Shown here in pieces: positions 1-11,481 of a stretch of DNA of 64,000 bases; within the stretch, counting starts at the first letter, position 1, and each line of letters begins with the position of its first letter. A program made the position numbers and the translations under genes. This stretch comes from Forficula auricularia (lineage: Eukaryota; Arthropoda; Insecta; Dermaptera; Forficulidae): NCBI GenBank assembly GCA_024734495.1, contig JALMQS010000187.1:10655300-10719299 (forward strand), read 5' to 3'. The notes beneath the pieces are model-generated. The model did no database searches. It had not been told where the DNA came from and saw only the letters and a list, made by a program, of their open reading frames with translations.

Positions 1-731
1 CACGTCTTTGGAATTATTTTGGAATTCATTAGATAATGTCCCTTCATCTATTGTCTTCTACTTGGAAATGAAAGTGGAAGTGGAAGTAGGTGTACACGAT
101 ATTATATCGCGGTTCACCCCTCGGTAATTATTTAATATTTTAAGCAGAATTATGGTCACAAACATTTTTTTTCTTTTAAGTGTTAGTTTCCCACTTTACA
201 CCTAGATGATTTAGTCATAAATAAGCTAATATTGAAATGCGAACTTTGAACAAAGCATTCCCACAAAATCTACTAATGAAATATTTTGGGATGTAAATCA
301 GGATTTGTTTTTCTTAATTACTTGGTGACACATGATGATTCTCGACTTAATTAATTTCTTCCGCATATTTTGGTGGTCTTGAAGAATTTGCTAATGAGGT
401 TCGTCAAAAATATTTTCTCGTCGACGGAAGATGGATTTTCTCCCGGTTTTCATCCTAGTTAGAAATTGGGATAAATAATGTACTATTGCAGATAGGCTAC
501 ATGTTTTTCAAGTTGAAGGTTTGGGAGTTACTTTGTTTATATAGTTAAATAGTTTGGACTGACACTGCCTACATTAGATATTTGTATTAATAATAAATAT
601 TTGAAACTATAAATCGGTTATTTCACAATTTCACAAACCCACACATGGGTCATTGTTTTGTTATGTAACATCTGCTGTTTCTGAAATAACCGATACATAT
701 CAGAAGATGTCATGCTTCATTCTGACAAGTA
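1..731. other. AT-rich DNA, no gene seen
   Basis: No open frame with recognisable protein features, no clear inverted repeat and no tRNA-like box is visible. Treated as ordinary AT-rich intergenic or intronic sequence. Confidence 0.6.
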
Positions 732-950
732 TTAAGGTAGTTGATTCACCATATGGGTTTTCTTATGATTTTTTTGAAATTTAGGCAGATTATTATTTAA
801 ATACCTCTGCATCGATTGGTGGCAAAACAAAATTTATGAACAATATAGCTCCGGAGATATTAAATTTCAAAGATAGAGTTTTTCAGACTCTTATACATTG
901 CACTATACGTGATATCGGAAAGTTTACATACATATTTAATTATTAATGAA
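732..950 (+). mobile_element. TTAA MITE family A, left-end fragment (A1)
   Basis: TTAA followed by GGTAGTTGATTCACC starts a stretch closely matching the left 220 bases of the full copy at 7281-7973. It shares the interior motif CATCGATTGGTGGCAAAAC and the segment ending near TTTAATTATTAATG. The right half and right terminal repeat are absent, so this is a truncated, immobile copy. Confidence 0.8.
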
Positions 951-987
951 AAGATTTAAGTTTTTTTATTAGTTTCTTTTTTTGGAG

Positions 988-1532
988 AATCCCTCTGATA
1001 TGCAATGTAAAAATATTTCTACTAAAATCTTTGATTCATTCCTAAATAAAATTAAATTCACTTCTTAATTTTATAATGGTTATTTACCTAACCTGGGTTG
1101 ATTTTTGAAAAAATTTCATCTTTCTTAAAAAAAAAAGAAACTCAAAAAAGATACTTAAATCTTTTGATTAATTATTTAAAAAAGGGACCCCACACTGAAA
1201 ACTTTTTTCAGTTTAGCCTGATTTTTTGCTTTCCCCTTTGAGTTGAAAGGAGTGAAAAATCTGTTGCTTTATTTTGTATATATGTTGCATATCGGAGAAA
1301 GATTCGTCTTAAGGGTTTGGCTAATGGCCCGACAAGCTAGTTAGCGCTTGGGTTCGATTCACGAGGGGACGAGGCCCTCTGATATGCATTGTAAAAATAT
1401 TTATACTAAAATCTTTAATTCGTTCCTAAATAAAATAAAGTTCACTTCTTAATTTTATAATGGTTATTTACCTAACCTGGGCTGATTTTTGAAAAAATTC
1501 CACCTTTCTTCAAAAACAGAAACTCAAAAAAC
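988..1532 (+). repeat. SINE-like unit with duplicated tail
   Basis: About 155 bases from CCCTCTGATATGCA at 991 recur almost unchanged from 1375 (offset 384), including TTATAATGGTTATTTACC. Between them, 1311-1370 carries a tRNA-like head: a TGGCTAATGG block and a B box GGTTCGATTC at 1351-1360. The same head, followed by a CTGAYATGYAAT tail, appears near 9620, 33430 and 60440. Probably a tRNA-derived SINE (family F) whose 3' part lies on both sides of the head, by tandem duplication or insertion into an older copy. Confidence 0.55.
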
Positions 1533-2167
1533 CCTTTTCAACTTCAAATTGGAGCTAATCATTTTCATATTGGGAATAGTCTTTGTGAAATTGAATTACA
1601 TTTTGAAATTGATCAGTTCCAAATTGAAATTAATTAGTCTCAATTTGAATTTGAACGAGTATAAAAAACATTTTCAGAATTAGTATTCAAAACATTGTGT
1701 TTTCAAAAAATTTTAATTTAAATAATTTAATCAGAAACTCTTCAACTTATAATTGAACAGCAGTACCTAATATCCCGCTTCGTCTCTCAATTTAATTTGA
1801 ATTCCATAGGTATATCATTTAATCCTCTACCAGCTCTGTCCATTTCTATCTTTCTTTGATCTGAGTAACCTTCGAATTTTACACAAATTCCTCAGACTAC
1901 AAACAATGCTTTTTTTGCTAAACCCTTTCTCTCTCTTGTCTGCTTCGCTCACTTTATACATATTTAGGGCTCGCTTTGTGGTTTGCAAAGGCCGTTCTCC
2001 TTCACTGACCAGACGAAACATTAATACTATAATTGTATAATCAGATTATTTAAATTCGAATTTATTATACGAGCTAAAAAACATCTCAGCAGCTTAAACT
2101 GGATTTATCATTCTAGAACCATCTTCCCATTTACAATGTTCTTTTTTCTTTTAACCACGACTCCTAT
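1533..2167. other. AT-rich DNA, no gene seen
   Basis: Short open frames here are uninterrupted AT-rich sequence without domain signatures. Nothing repetitive was recognised. Confidence 0.5.
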
Positions 2168-3212
2168 TTTTAACCGACTTCAAAAAAGGAGGAGGTTCTC
2201 AATTCGACTGACATTTTTTTTCTTTCCATGTTACCTGATAACTTCGCCGATGATTTTTTTGCATTGTGTTCAGTATAGTTTCTGATTGGTCCCGTTTTTT
2301 CATTGGTATTGGACCTTTTTTTGTTATGTTTGTTCACCCATAACTTCTTTGTTTATGAACCGATTTTAATTATTCTTTCTGCGTTTGGATCAGAATAGCT
2401 CTTAGATAGTCTAAATACCTAACTATTTATTTATTTTATGTATATTCAGCGAGAACTTATTGCCACGTTGGCCGATTTCGATGATACTTTTTTATTGGAA
2501 AGAGGGTACCTTAGGGGTGGTCCCATATTAATTTGGTCAAGTTCTGATGGTATGATTAATGACGAAATAACGTAAATCTCCAATTCTTATGAGCAAATAA
2601 TCGAAATCATAATAAATAAAATATTTGATAAAAAAAATCTTATAACATTCATTTTAAACCCGCAAACGTTTCGAGAAAATTTCTATATTTATTAATTGAA
2701 TTAATTTATTATCATTTTCTGATTCATTCGCCCTACGCTTTCTCTTACGAGATGCATCCAAGTTATTATATTAAGCCACCATTAATAACATCACTAAAAA
2801 GAGAAAAATAAAAATAATTTTTATAAAAAAATATAAAAAATAAAATGCAACAAATAAAATAATAAGAACTCAAAAATCAAATATAATGCACTAAAAGCTA
2901 TAAAATAATTATCAAATTTAGTTACAACTAAACAACGAAATATTAACATGAAATCACTTTTTGAAGTCGGTGCTAGACAAACAACTTATATAAGAGAGCA
3001 TACCCGCCAAAAGTACTAAGTAAGATATGTCGAGTTCGATTCATAAAAAGTATGTTTGGCACCGACTTCAAAAAGTGATTTCATGTTAATATTTCGAATG
3101 TTTAGTTGTAACTAAATTAGATAATTATTTTATACCTTTTAGTGCATTTTATTTGATTTTTGAGTTCTTATTATTTTATTTGTTGCATTTAATTTTTTTG
3201 AAGTCGGTTTTA
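2168..3212. repeat. Foldback repeat with AACCGACTTCAAAAAA ends (family D)
   Basis: It begins with AACCGACTTCAAAAAAGG at about 2169 and ends with the inverse (TTTTTTTGAAGTCGG) near 3190-3206. Inside is a large palindrome: arms about 2832-2976 and 3059-3205 pair over some 145 bases around an 80-base spacer, and the inner arm ends again read GGTGC / GCACCGACTTC. The left part (2169-2560) is the dispersed block reading GGAGGAGGTTCTCAATTCG, then CACCCATAACTTC and a GGTGGTCCCAT motif. A D fragment also hosts the RTE insertion near 24975. No coding capacity; the class is unknown. Confidence 0.6.
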
Positions 3213-3955
3213 TTTTTCTTATTGATAATTTTTAGATCTTCTGATAAAATGATAATCCAAAGTTGCACTGTAATAAATCTAGTTTCTCCTCTTGTAAATT
3301 TAATTCGATTATAAACTATTCCCTTGGGGATTAATTGTACATATTGCAAGCACAATCTAATGAATGTGCTCTTAATTAGTCCAATTAGTTGATCCCTCGT
3401 ACTTTTCATCTCGTGTTAAAAATAACTCAGTCCGAATGACGTACACTTAGTAGATAAGAAACTATTTTATCACACTCTGGCTAAGAGTAATAAACAGCAT
3501 CAACTGTCCGAGAAATATTCGACTTTTCCAACTGAAAACAGAGGAGGTCGTGCAGAAGTGAAGCCCCTGGTCTCCTCCCACGTCCTCCAGCCTCCTCGGT
3601 CGGTATTTTTACTCTCAGCGCCCAATCTAAACATTCAGACATCCACATCCACGTAATAAAATATTAACAAGCAACAGGCCAATGAATCCATCCATTCATC
3701 TTCTTTCGTTTTTTTTTATTTTAAGAATTTCGCAACTCGACATTGTAATTTGATTAATGGAATCCAATCCATTTTTTATTTTCACCTCATTTTCTAATAA
3801 AATAAAGTTTTGAATTTTTATGTTTTTTTAAATAATTTTCAAATTAACTGTGGAAATTAAAATTCACTATTTAATTAACTGAGTATTCGAGTAAATGATA
3901 ATAAATAATTTGAGTTGGATTATATCTTCCTATATATACATATTTAGCTCCTAGC
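3213..3955. other. No gene seen
   Basis: Contains a locally GC-richer patch (about 3540-3620) without an open frame. No repeat relation found within the window. Confidence 0.5.
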
Positions 3956-3956
3956 C

Positions 3957-4085
3957 CTGCGGGTTGGGCGTAGAATAGACCCGCAGTACTCCCTGCTTGT
4001 CGTAAGAGGCGACTAATAGGGAAAGGGTAGATGGGATTCTTCAGCCTTGATTGGCTACCCGTTTAGGCGCTAGAGGGCCAAACTT
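3957..4085 (+). ncRNA. Pseudoknot-bearing dispersed repeat, copy S1
   Basis: Stem A: CTGCGGGT (3957-3964) pairs with ACCCGCAG (3979-3986). The loop segment GGGCGTA (3966-3972) pairs with TACTCCC (3987-3993), except one C/T mismatch, giving an H-type pseudoknot. A hairpin GTCG/CGAC follows (3999-4002 / 4010-4013). Copies at 18861 and 49512 keep the same pairings with different bases. The part after the hairpin differs from those copies, so this is a divergent subfamily. The function is not known to me; the conserved fold suggests an RNA role such as the 5' region of a retroelement. Confidence 0.6.
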
Positions 4086-4296
4086 GACCCTCATAAAAAA
4101 TAGTATATAAAATATAAACAGAAGGCAAATATCATTGAAAAATTATCTTCATTTTTTCATTTTTCTTCTTGAATTTTCCAAATTTTATTGATTATATCTA
4201 TAATGTCGTTTTTTTGGCCTTTCGGCCTTTCTAGCCATAAGCCAATTTACGAAACTACTTATTATTTTTTTTAATAATTTGTCTCTACCCCGGGGT

Positions 4297-4396
4297 CAGA
4301 TTTTAGCCGGATGCCTCTAGTCTCTAGTCGGATTCGAACCCGGGTCTACTTGGTTAGCAGGCTGGCACGTTACCCCTAGCCTAACCCGACCCCTTT
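4297..4396 (-). repeat. tRNA-related SINE head
   Basis: Read on the minus strand, a GGTCGGGTTAGGCTAGGGG A-box-like block (near 4373-4393) is followed by a B box GGTTCGAATCC (4330-4340). This is the spacing of an RNA polymerase III promoter of a tRNA-derived SINE. The cloverleaf is incomplete, so a functional tRNA gene is unlikely. Similar layout to the SINEs at 12.7 and 47.1 kb, but a different body. Confidence 0.6.
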
Positions 4397-5340
4397 GAAA
4401 GAAGTTGGAAATTAATTAAATTTTTTAATTAGAGCTATTAGAAATAGACTTACAAATAAAACCACAAAAAAGTTTTGTATATAATAAAATATCGAAAAAT
4501 AATTTATAAGAATACTTGAGGGCTTTTCATTTGAAATTGTTTTCAAGTGGAAAGCTCATAATTTTTTCAATGAATCCTTAAAATAATTTCGACAAAAAAT
4601 GAAAGAAATTGAAGTCTTCAAACAGAATAATCTTTCGTCTCGCCCTTTTTCGTACAAGCAAATAAACATGTATGTTGATTAAGGTATTTTGAAAACAAAA
4701 GTAAACATTTACTTGGCTATATATGGTGAAGCTTTTTCTGGGTTACAACACTTTCACTAATTAAAAGTTCCAATCCAGGACCACCTACACCCACTGTCCA
4801 TTATCATGATGATTGCCTAGAGTGCTGTTTTTTTAGAACTCCCCTCCGCCTCCAATGTTGTGTTTATATGCTCACGAAGCTCTGATAGCGAGACTTTAAT
4901 AGCCTTTTAGAGGCTTCTTGACACCCCCTCATTTTATCTATAGCTAGCACTCGTTCCTGTCTTCTAGCCAGAAGCTATCTCTTGTCAAAATCATTTGCTC
5001 CAACTTCAGACGCCAAAATTGGAAAATAAAGTAAAAACTTTTTCAAGACATCCTGTGTTTTCCGGAAATTTTAGAAATTTGTTTTTTCAGCGAATTGTTT
5101 GAGCTAGAACGCTGAAACTTTTAATAGAGGTGTAGGTTATTAATACAAAATTATGTGTCAGAATTCACCTCATTAGACATAGCTGTTCGAAAGCTCACTA
5201 TATGCAATTTCGTCTTTTTTCTGATTTTCTCAAAACCGCTTGCTGAAAACCCAAATTGAAGGGATTTGAATGAAGAAATTTGGTATGATGATTTCATATA
5301 AGGGAGAAACTAATGTGAAAGTCGTGTGGTTCTTATACCA
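4397..5340. other. No gene seen
   Basis: AT-rich sequence with a less AT-rich patch around 4780-4990; no open frame, repeat or RNA signature was recognised. Confidence 0.5.
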
Positions 5341-5348
5341 GTTGATTA

Positions 5349-5572
5349 TTTTTATTAATAAAAAATTAAGTAAAATTAAGATGTGGGTTTCACATAAAAT
5401 AAAATAAAACACAAAATGAGTTTTGATCACGATATATTTGGGGTAGTCAGCCAATCTTCAGGAGTTGGAAATCCGACAACCCGAAATATATCGAGATCAA
5501 AACTATTTTTTGTTTTATTTTATTTTATGTGAAACTCACCTTGTAATTTTACTTAATTTTTTGTTATTAAAA
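5349..5572. repeat. Palindromic foldback with decayed hammerhead-like centre
   Basis: Arms 5349-5440 and 5483-5572 are inverted copies; both contain the (AAAAT)n-like stretch and GTTTTGATC/GATCAAAAC next to a CGATATAT/ATATATCG block. On the minus strand the left arm reads CTGAAGATTGG...CC followed by CAAATATAT; the right arm keeps GAAATATAT but not CTGANGA. This is a degraded relative of the motif at 11457-11481. The outer sequence TTTCACCTTAAACCAACACC resembles the edges of the 11.2 and 46.7 kb foldbacks. Confidence 0.6.
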
Positions 5573-6018
5573 AATGTTTCACCTTAAACCAACACCTATC
5601 TCCTTAAAATATTATTTTTATGCCGAAATTTTGAAGCAATAAAAGAGCCTCATCTGTTTTAGTTATTAGATTTTAGAATATAAACATTTTGGCCCCTAAA
5701 CAAATTTTCTACCATGGTTCATACTAATTGGGGATATCTCAGAATCCAAGCATATATAGACTTACAAAAAAAAAGAAAAATGCTTAAAAATAATTTTTCG
5801 CTAAGGTTCAGACCTTTCGAATCAGAAACAAGATTGTGAATTTAGTTGAGCTTGTTGGGTGTACTGACCTCTATAACAAATTTCAGACTAATCATCTAGT
5901 TAGTTTCGGTAGATATTTAACAACGAACTTTGTACTACCTACTGTTTTTAAGTTATCGTGGGTATCGAAATCCAGACTTTAAGACTGATAAAAAAATATT
6001 TTTCTCTACATTTAAACA
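5573..6018. other. No gene seen
   Basis: AT-rich sequence between two repeats; nothing recognised. Confidence 0.5.
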
Positions 6019-6595
6019 TTAAGGTAGTTGTTTTGCGACAATACTAGTAAAAAGTTAATGCTAGCGTATATAGAACAGACAATAAGGATTCATAATTCAT
6101 AAGCCAACTTTTTGCTGTTTATGTACCACTACTAGCCAATTCTACTTTGACAAATCTGTCAACACTGTCCGAGCTTGTATATATTTCATCATAGAAATGT
6201 CAGATAAAGTACATTATAAAGGGAGATTTATAAAACAAAAAGTTCTTAATAAGCGATTGAAAGCTGTTAGGGACAATGGCTGAAGCGAAAAAATGCCAAA
6301 AAAAGTACTAAAGTCAATACACTTTTTAGGTTAAATACATGCGTTGTTGCCAGCTTGTTTTTAATGTAAATTTTTCATTATTTATTCACTATTATCTCAG
6401 AAACTGTGTTGTAACTATGAATTAAAATTTTCTGAAAAAATGTATTAGTTATTGTTTAATGTTGGTTTAGTTTTTTATAACAATGGTAAGAATAGTTTCT
6501 TAATTATAATTAAATATGTAAGTGTGAACTTTCCGATATCCCGTATAGTGCAAAAAAATCCTAAGAAAACCCATATGGTGAAATAACTAACTTAA
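6019..6595 (-). mobile_element. TTAA MITE family A, internally deleted (A2)
   Basis: Flanked by TTAA at 6019-6022 and 6592-6595. It is inverted relative to 7281-7973: it starts with GGTAGTTGTTTTGCGACAAT and ends with CATATGGTGAAATAACTA before CTTAA. The block around CATCGATTGGTGG found in full copies is missing, leaving 577 bp. No transposase; mobilised in trans if at all. Confidence 0.85.
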
Positions 6596-7280
6596 TAAAC
6601 ACGAATAAGGAAAAAAATTCAATACTCCGACCTCTGAATGTACCGAAAAATTCCACATCTTTCTCTCGGTGACAATAATTATATAAATGATTTCAGTTGA
6701 CGAGAGATTGCCATTTCGTCAATGGCATATTTATCTACTATTAATAAAAGCTTATGTCAGCCGGCGTTTGTTCATTTCACACTCTCGCTCTTGACTCTTA
6801 GATACCAAGACAAAGTGCAGTTCTAGAGTGAACTTCTATCTGTGCTAGACCCAGCTTATTACATTTCTAGCGTGCTTAAAAGCTATTCCAACTATAGTTA
6901 CACAAACTCACTCATTAAACAAATGGGTTTCTCATTTCTGTTCCAACGATAATCATTTGAATAAAAATACACGAATTTAGTGACTATTCCAGACACAGAC
7001 ATGCAGTTTGTGCTCTGAAGATGCGCATATATTATAAATAAAAAAAAATATATTGCATTTCTAGCTTATATACGTACAACATCGTGATCATTATTTTTCT
7101 TTAGATATTTTTTCTAGTCTGTTAAAGTAGATTCATGCCTGAAGCCTTTAAAACACTCTCGCTCTGTACTTAACCCTAAACATTGATCATAAACATAGTA
7201 TAGTAAAGAAAACTATTTTAACTCATATCTTCGTTATGGCTTGGAGACCCCAGGACATCTGTTTAATTGGAAATCCTTCT
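6596..7280. other. No gene seen
   Basis: Moderately AT-rich sequence separating two family A MITEs in opposite orientation. No open frame or RNA box recognised. Confidence 0.5.
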
Positions 7281-7973
7281 TTAAGGTAATTGTTTCACCA
7301 TATGGGTTTTCTTATGATTTTTTTCGAAATTTAGATAGATTATTATTTAAACTTCTGCATCGATTGGTGGCAAAACGAAATTTATGAACAATGTAGTTCC
7401 GGAGATATTAAATTCCAAAGATAGAGTTTTTCAGTCTCTTACACATTGTACTATATAGGATACCGGAAAGTGTACCTACATATTTAATTATAATTAAGAA
7501 ACTCTTCTTACCATTGTTATAAAATACTGGACCAACATTAAACAATAACTAATATATTTTTTAAGAATATTTTAATTCATAGTTACAACACAGTTTCTGA
7601 GATAATAATGAAAAATTTACACTAAAAGCAAGCTGGCAACAACGCCTTTATTTAACCTAAAAAGCTTATTGACTTTAGTACTTTTTTGACGTTTTTTCGC
7701 TTCAGCCATTGTCGCAACAACTTTCAATCGCTTATTAATAACTTTTTGTTTTATAAATATCCCTTTATAATGTACTTTATCTGACATTTCTATGATGAAA
7801 TATATACAAGCTCGGAGAGTGTTGACAGATTTGTCAAACGAGCACGGAATTTGCTAGTATTGGTACATAAACAAGAAAAAGTTTTGGGCTTATGAATTAT
7901 GAATCCTTATTGTCTGTTCTATATACTCTAGCATTAACTTTTTGCTAGTATTGTCGCGAAACAACTACCTTAA
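7281..7973 (+). mobile_element. TTAA MITE family A, full-length (A3)
   Basis: 693 bp including TTAA on each side. Terminal inverted repeats: GGTARTTGTTTC on the left and, as reverse complement of the right end, GGTAGTTGTTTCGCGACAATAC. There is no coding frame. The right subterminal region has the short inverted pair CTAG...CTAG within TACTAGCAAAAAGTTAATGC (read inward). The empty-site comparison at 19 kb shows the target is TTAA, duplicated on insertion. TTAA choice recalls piggyBac, but the ends are GG rather than the usual CC, so the superfamily is open. Confidence 0.85.
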
Positions 7974-8318
7974 GCCAAGGACTTTTTACATATCATTTCA
8001 AAAACGACTTTGCTAACGGCCTTTAAATCCCACCTTGGCTAGTCCTCTTGATCCTTTAATTCACCTTAAAAATAATAGAGTCTTCGTCTTTTGTTTATTT
8101 TATATTCAAATTATTTATCCTAAAGCCTCATTTACATGAGATGTTCGATTAATTACAACCCTTTCACTAATTAAAAGTTCGAACTTAAACCTACTGCCCT
8201 TATGATAAGGGTATTCGTTTCATTTTTCCTAAAATTTTCCAAAACTTAATAATAAAGTTCAGTGAAATTGGAAAATCAAAAGAAGGCATTTACCAGAGCT
8301 GCCAGATGGCCAATCCAT
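7974..8318. other. No gene seen
   Basis: Short AT-rich gap; only chance open frames. Confidence 0.5.
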
Positions 8319-8484
8319 TAAGGTCCAGTTGGATGTCGGTTGGTAAACTCTTTTTAAAATTGGCAAAGGGTAAAAGGCTGGGATGGCCAATCAGATGACA
8401 GGCACTTTCATCTGATTTGCCATCCCAGCCTTTTACCCTTAACGATTAAAAAGAGTTTACCAACCGACACACAACTGGCCCTAA
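8319..8484. mobile_element. PIF/Harbinger-like palindromic MITE (G1)
   Basis: A 160-bp hairpin element: GGTCCAGTTGGATGTCGG at the left and its inverse ending AACTGGCCC at the right, with TAA on both sides (8319-8321, 8482-8484). The arms pair nearly end to end, with GATGGCCAATCAGATGACAG near the centre. A 3-bp TAA duplication with GGGCC-type ends is characteristic of PIF/Harbinger MITEs. No coding capacity. Confidence 0.75.
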
Positions 8485-8684
8485 GACACACATCCACGAA
8501 TACCTTCAACTCAGACCCAATCGCTTAATCTCTTCTTATTTCCAAGATACAAGGATCCACCGCGGACTACAGAGGTTGTACCTTTTTGGTGCAACTTCTT
8601 CTTGTATCAATATAATTATAAAAAAAAACCCTGGCCTGGTTTGTTTAAATGTTCCGTGGGCTTTTGGGATTGTACCTGCTCTTC

Positions 8685-8890
8685 TAAGGGCCGGTTGTAT
8701 GTCGCAAAGTAAATGCTTCTTATCACTAACCAACGGTAGATGATAAATGGAGGCACTGGGATGGCCAATCAGATGACAGTCACATTCAGTGCCTGTCATC
8801 TGATTGGCCATCCCAGTTTCTCCATTTATCATCTACTCGTTGGTTAGTGACTAAGAAGCACTTACTTTTGCGACATACAACCGGCCCTAA
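8685..8890. mobile_element. PIF/Harbinger-like palindromic MITE (G2)
   Basis: A 200-bp hairpin with GGGCCGGTTGTATGTCG ends and TAA duplications at 8685-8687 and 8888-8890. It shares its core GATGGCCAATCAGATGACAG with the copy 360 bp upstream, but the arm sequence differs between them, so these are sister subfamilies rather than a local duplication. Confidence 0.8.
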
Positions 8891-9439
8891 GATATCCATC
8901 TGTTGAATTTGCCTATTAATCTTGTTGCATCCAATACATTTAAAAATAAATTATGTCGAATAAATAAATAATTGGGGTGTAATTAAATGGATGTTGATAA
9001 ACATTTATTAATCGTTATGAATGATAATCTGTGGATAATTAATAGGATAATAAAGACATGATTTGAATGAGAATAAATCTCGCTGTCGAAGACCTTCTCT
9101 GGGGAATAACATTATCCCGCTTTTCAAGGCAAGGCCAGTGATCATGTCATTGTTTTTTTTAACAATTAACAACAGTCAATACTCCTTTGAAGTAAATTAT
9201 ACCAATTCATTTACATGACTCTTAGGGCAGTGAACTCCAAAGTAGGGTATGATTAGGTGAGGATATACCAAGAAAATTTAATATTTTAATTTTCAAATAA
9301 TTCTTGATTGCAATTCATTATTAAATAATTATAATTCATTTGTGAGAGAAATTTTATGATTTATTTAACGATTTATTGATTGTTTTGTAAAATAATTATA
9401 TTTATGAAAGATTTCAATTTGCCGATGGTAATAGATTCA
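8891..9439. other. No gene seen
   Basis: AT-rich sequence, no recognised element. Confidence 0.5.
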
Positions 9440-9746
9440 AATTTTCTCTAGAAAATCATAAGATGAGTGTGATCTATTAAATCCGATGGAATGGAATATT
9501 TTTAATAACATGTCAGAAGGGTTGTTTTTTACCCCCTCGAGTGCCAGTAACAGCAATCCGGGCCATCTAGCTCACCTGCGGGATGCGAACCTCTCTGACA
9601 TATGTAATGAGATGGCCCGGATTGCTGATACTCGGGTTCGATTCCCGAGGGGGTAAAAAACAACCCTTCTGACATATAATTAAAAATATTCTATTCCATC
9701 GGATTTAATAGATGACATCATCTTATGATTTTCTAATTATATTTAC
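9440..9746. repeat. Large palindrome built from a SINE head in two orientations
   Basis: Arms about 9440-9573 and 9618-9746 are inverted copies: TTTTTTACCCCCTCGAG and GGCCATCT on the left match CTCGGG...GAGGGGGTAAAAAA and AGATGGCC on the right. The right arm contains a tRNA-like T-arm, CTCGGGTTCGATTCCCGAG, with B box GGTTCGATTC at 9635-9644, followed by the CTGACATATAAT tail of SINE family F. The left arm is decayed (GGTTCGATTC lost), so the right copy is the better-preserved one. Confidence 0.75.
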
Positions 9747-10331
9747 TTTATTCCCATAATTTTAGAAAAAATAATAGAATTAATTAAGAATTTAACTTTT
9801 ATTTTTAAATTCCACTACCATGAACAGTAAATTAAAGAAAAATTAATAGCTGCAAAACTTATAATCAATTACTGTCATTGAATATCATATTTATTTATTT
9901 TTGTTTGGTGGGAGGTCTGCACTATTTATTTTTTCTATTCCTAGAATATAATGTGATAAAAAAGTTTTGAACCCACTGTTATAGGGCATGGTTAACTTTT
10001 ACTACTTGCATCTTTCTAGGATTCCACAATATTTTAAGACTCGGCTCTATAAATACTTTCGACTTCTATCCAAGCTAAAATTAATTTTAAAATATATGCA
10101 ACTTGTACTATTCACAAAGTACAACTAACCAATTTTTTGTCCAAAATAGATTCTGTTATGGAGATATATTCATTGTTGGCTACTGCCTTTTTTAGCGTTC
10201 TGTAGCTAGTAGGGACCCTTATACTTTCGTCCTGCCATCCGTGCGTCCATCTTTCATAGTTTTTTAGCTTCTTTTACCCCCTACAATATACAAATAATCG
10301 TCTTAGATTTTTAATTTAAATTTGATATTAC
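9747..10331. other. AT-rich DNA with a short dispersed-repeat scrap
   Basis: Near 10190 the text TTTTTAGCGTTCTGTAGC then GGGACCCTTATACTTTCG resembles scraps at 48800 and 52985 (TTTTTAGGGTTCCG type). Such scraps are familiar as dispersed arthropod repeats; the class is not resolvable here. No gene seen. Confidence 0.45.
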
Positions 10332-10546
10332 AATTACAAAATAAATTGAAAGTTTCTTTTTGCCGAGAGTAACATAATTTTTATAAATTAAAGGATACAA
10401 TAAAAGTGTATGTCTTCTGCTGGAAATTATGTCGTTATAGATTTATATAGGTAAATATAAATAAATTAAAAAAAAAGATTAAAAAATTTATTTTTCCACC
10501 AGAAAACACACTCTTTATTGTCTCCTTTAAATTACAAAATAAATTG
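10332..10546 (+). mobile_element. Family C retroposon, short copy without ribozyme core (C1)
   Basis: Flanked by a 17-bp direct repeat AATTACAAAATAAATTG (10332-10348 and 10530-10546). It contains the family's TGCCGAGAGTAACA, GGATACAATAAAAG and, inverted, CTCTTTATTGTCTCC. The central hammerhead-like block of C3 and C4 is missing. Long target duplications point to retroposition rather than cut-and-paste transposition. Confidence 0.75.
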
Positions 10547-11214
10547 TAGTTAAAAATTAAAAAAAAATATACAAATCTATTAAAAACTAATTGCATTTTG
10601 TAATTTTATTTATTTTCCATAAAATGTTCCCATTAAGCACTTCAATATCATACTTAAATATATATTACATATAAATAATTACCATTCCTCGAAATAATCA
10701 TTCAATATTTCCAGAGAAATTTAATCTTCATTAACAACTTTGAAGAAATAACACATTATTGATTAGTGATAATTGATTGTATACTCACTAAAATTGCTCT
10801 TTGAAATTTGATCAAAGTATATTGGCTTTGTAAGGTGTAGAGCATCTTACATATATGTCTACAACTTCCTGTATTGGCCTTTAACGTTAAGTAGCATAGC
10901 TGTTGCTTTTTTAGGAGAGATAAGAAAACTGCAACTCCTTATATTCTTCCCTATCAAATTCTTTAATAATAAGTCACTCAATAAAGTTTATCGTATTATT
11001 TTTCAAATGTTTCCTCAAATCCTTCAGGTCCGCCCCTTAGATATAGGCAACTGAACATACGTCTTATTACGCTATCTAGTCTAATTCATAATACATATCC
11101 TTTCAAAATGACAAATAAAGTTTTTACACCTCTAATAATACTAATAATATAATTATAAAAATATTTATATATCTTTTTCGAGTTTTGGGAAATTACTTTT
11201 CATCTGAAAATATA
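10547..11214. other. No gene seen
   Basis: AT-rich sequence without recognised features. Confidence 0.5.
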
Positions 11215-11456
11215 TATTGTACAATTGAATGTAATGGAAGGGGTAGTGAGGAAAGAAAAATTAACACATATCAAATAAGGTAATTAGTAGAGATTGTGGT
11301 GTTGGTGCAAGGTGAAACATCTTTAATAAAGATAAGAGTAAATAAATATTATATTTAATATTGATTTACTATGAGTTAAGGATTCTTGGTCACTTATTTC
11401 ACATTAAAATTGAAAAATTAAAAGATGTAAAAAAATTTTCTTTTTCAATATATATA

Positions 11457-11481
11457 TTTCGGGCTATCAACCCATCTTCAG
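11457..11481 (-). ncRNA. Hammerhead-ribozyme-like core
   Basis: Minus strand: CTGAAGA, then a stem GGG/CCC closed by TTGATAG, then GAAATATAT. This fits the catalytic core CUGANGA-stem II-GAAA of hammerhead ribozymes. A cleavable NUH with a proper stem III is not evident, so it may be inactive. Confidence 0.45.

Noticed and set aside
3957..4013. HDV-like ribozyme
   Set aside because: GGGGGTA/TATCCCC and the GTCG...CGAC stem superficially suggest P1 and P4, but the long stem A opens before the P1 strand, which is not the HDV order.
8536..8832. 98-codon minus-strand frame
   Set aside because: It runs through one arm of a hairpin MITE; open by chance.
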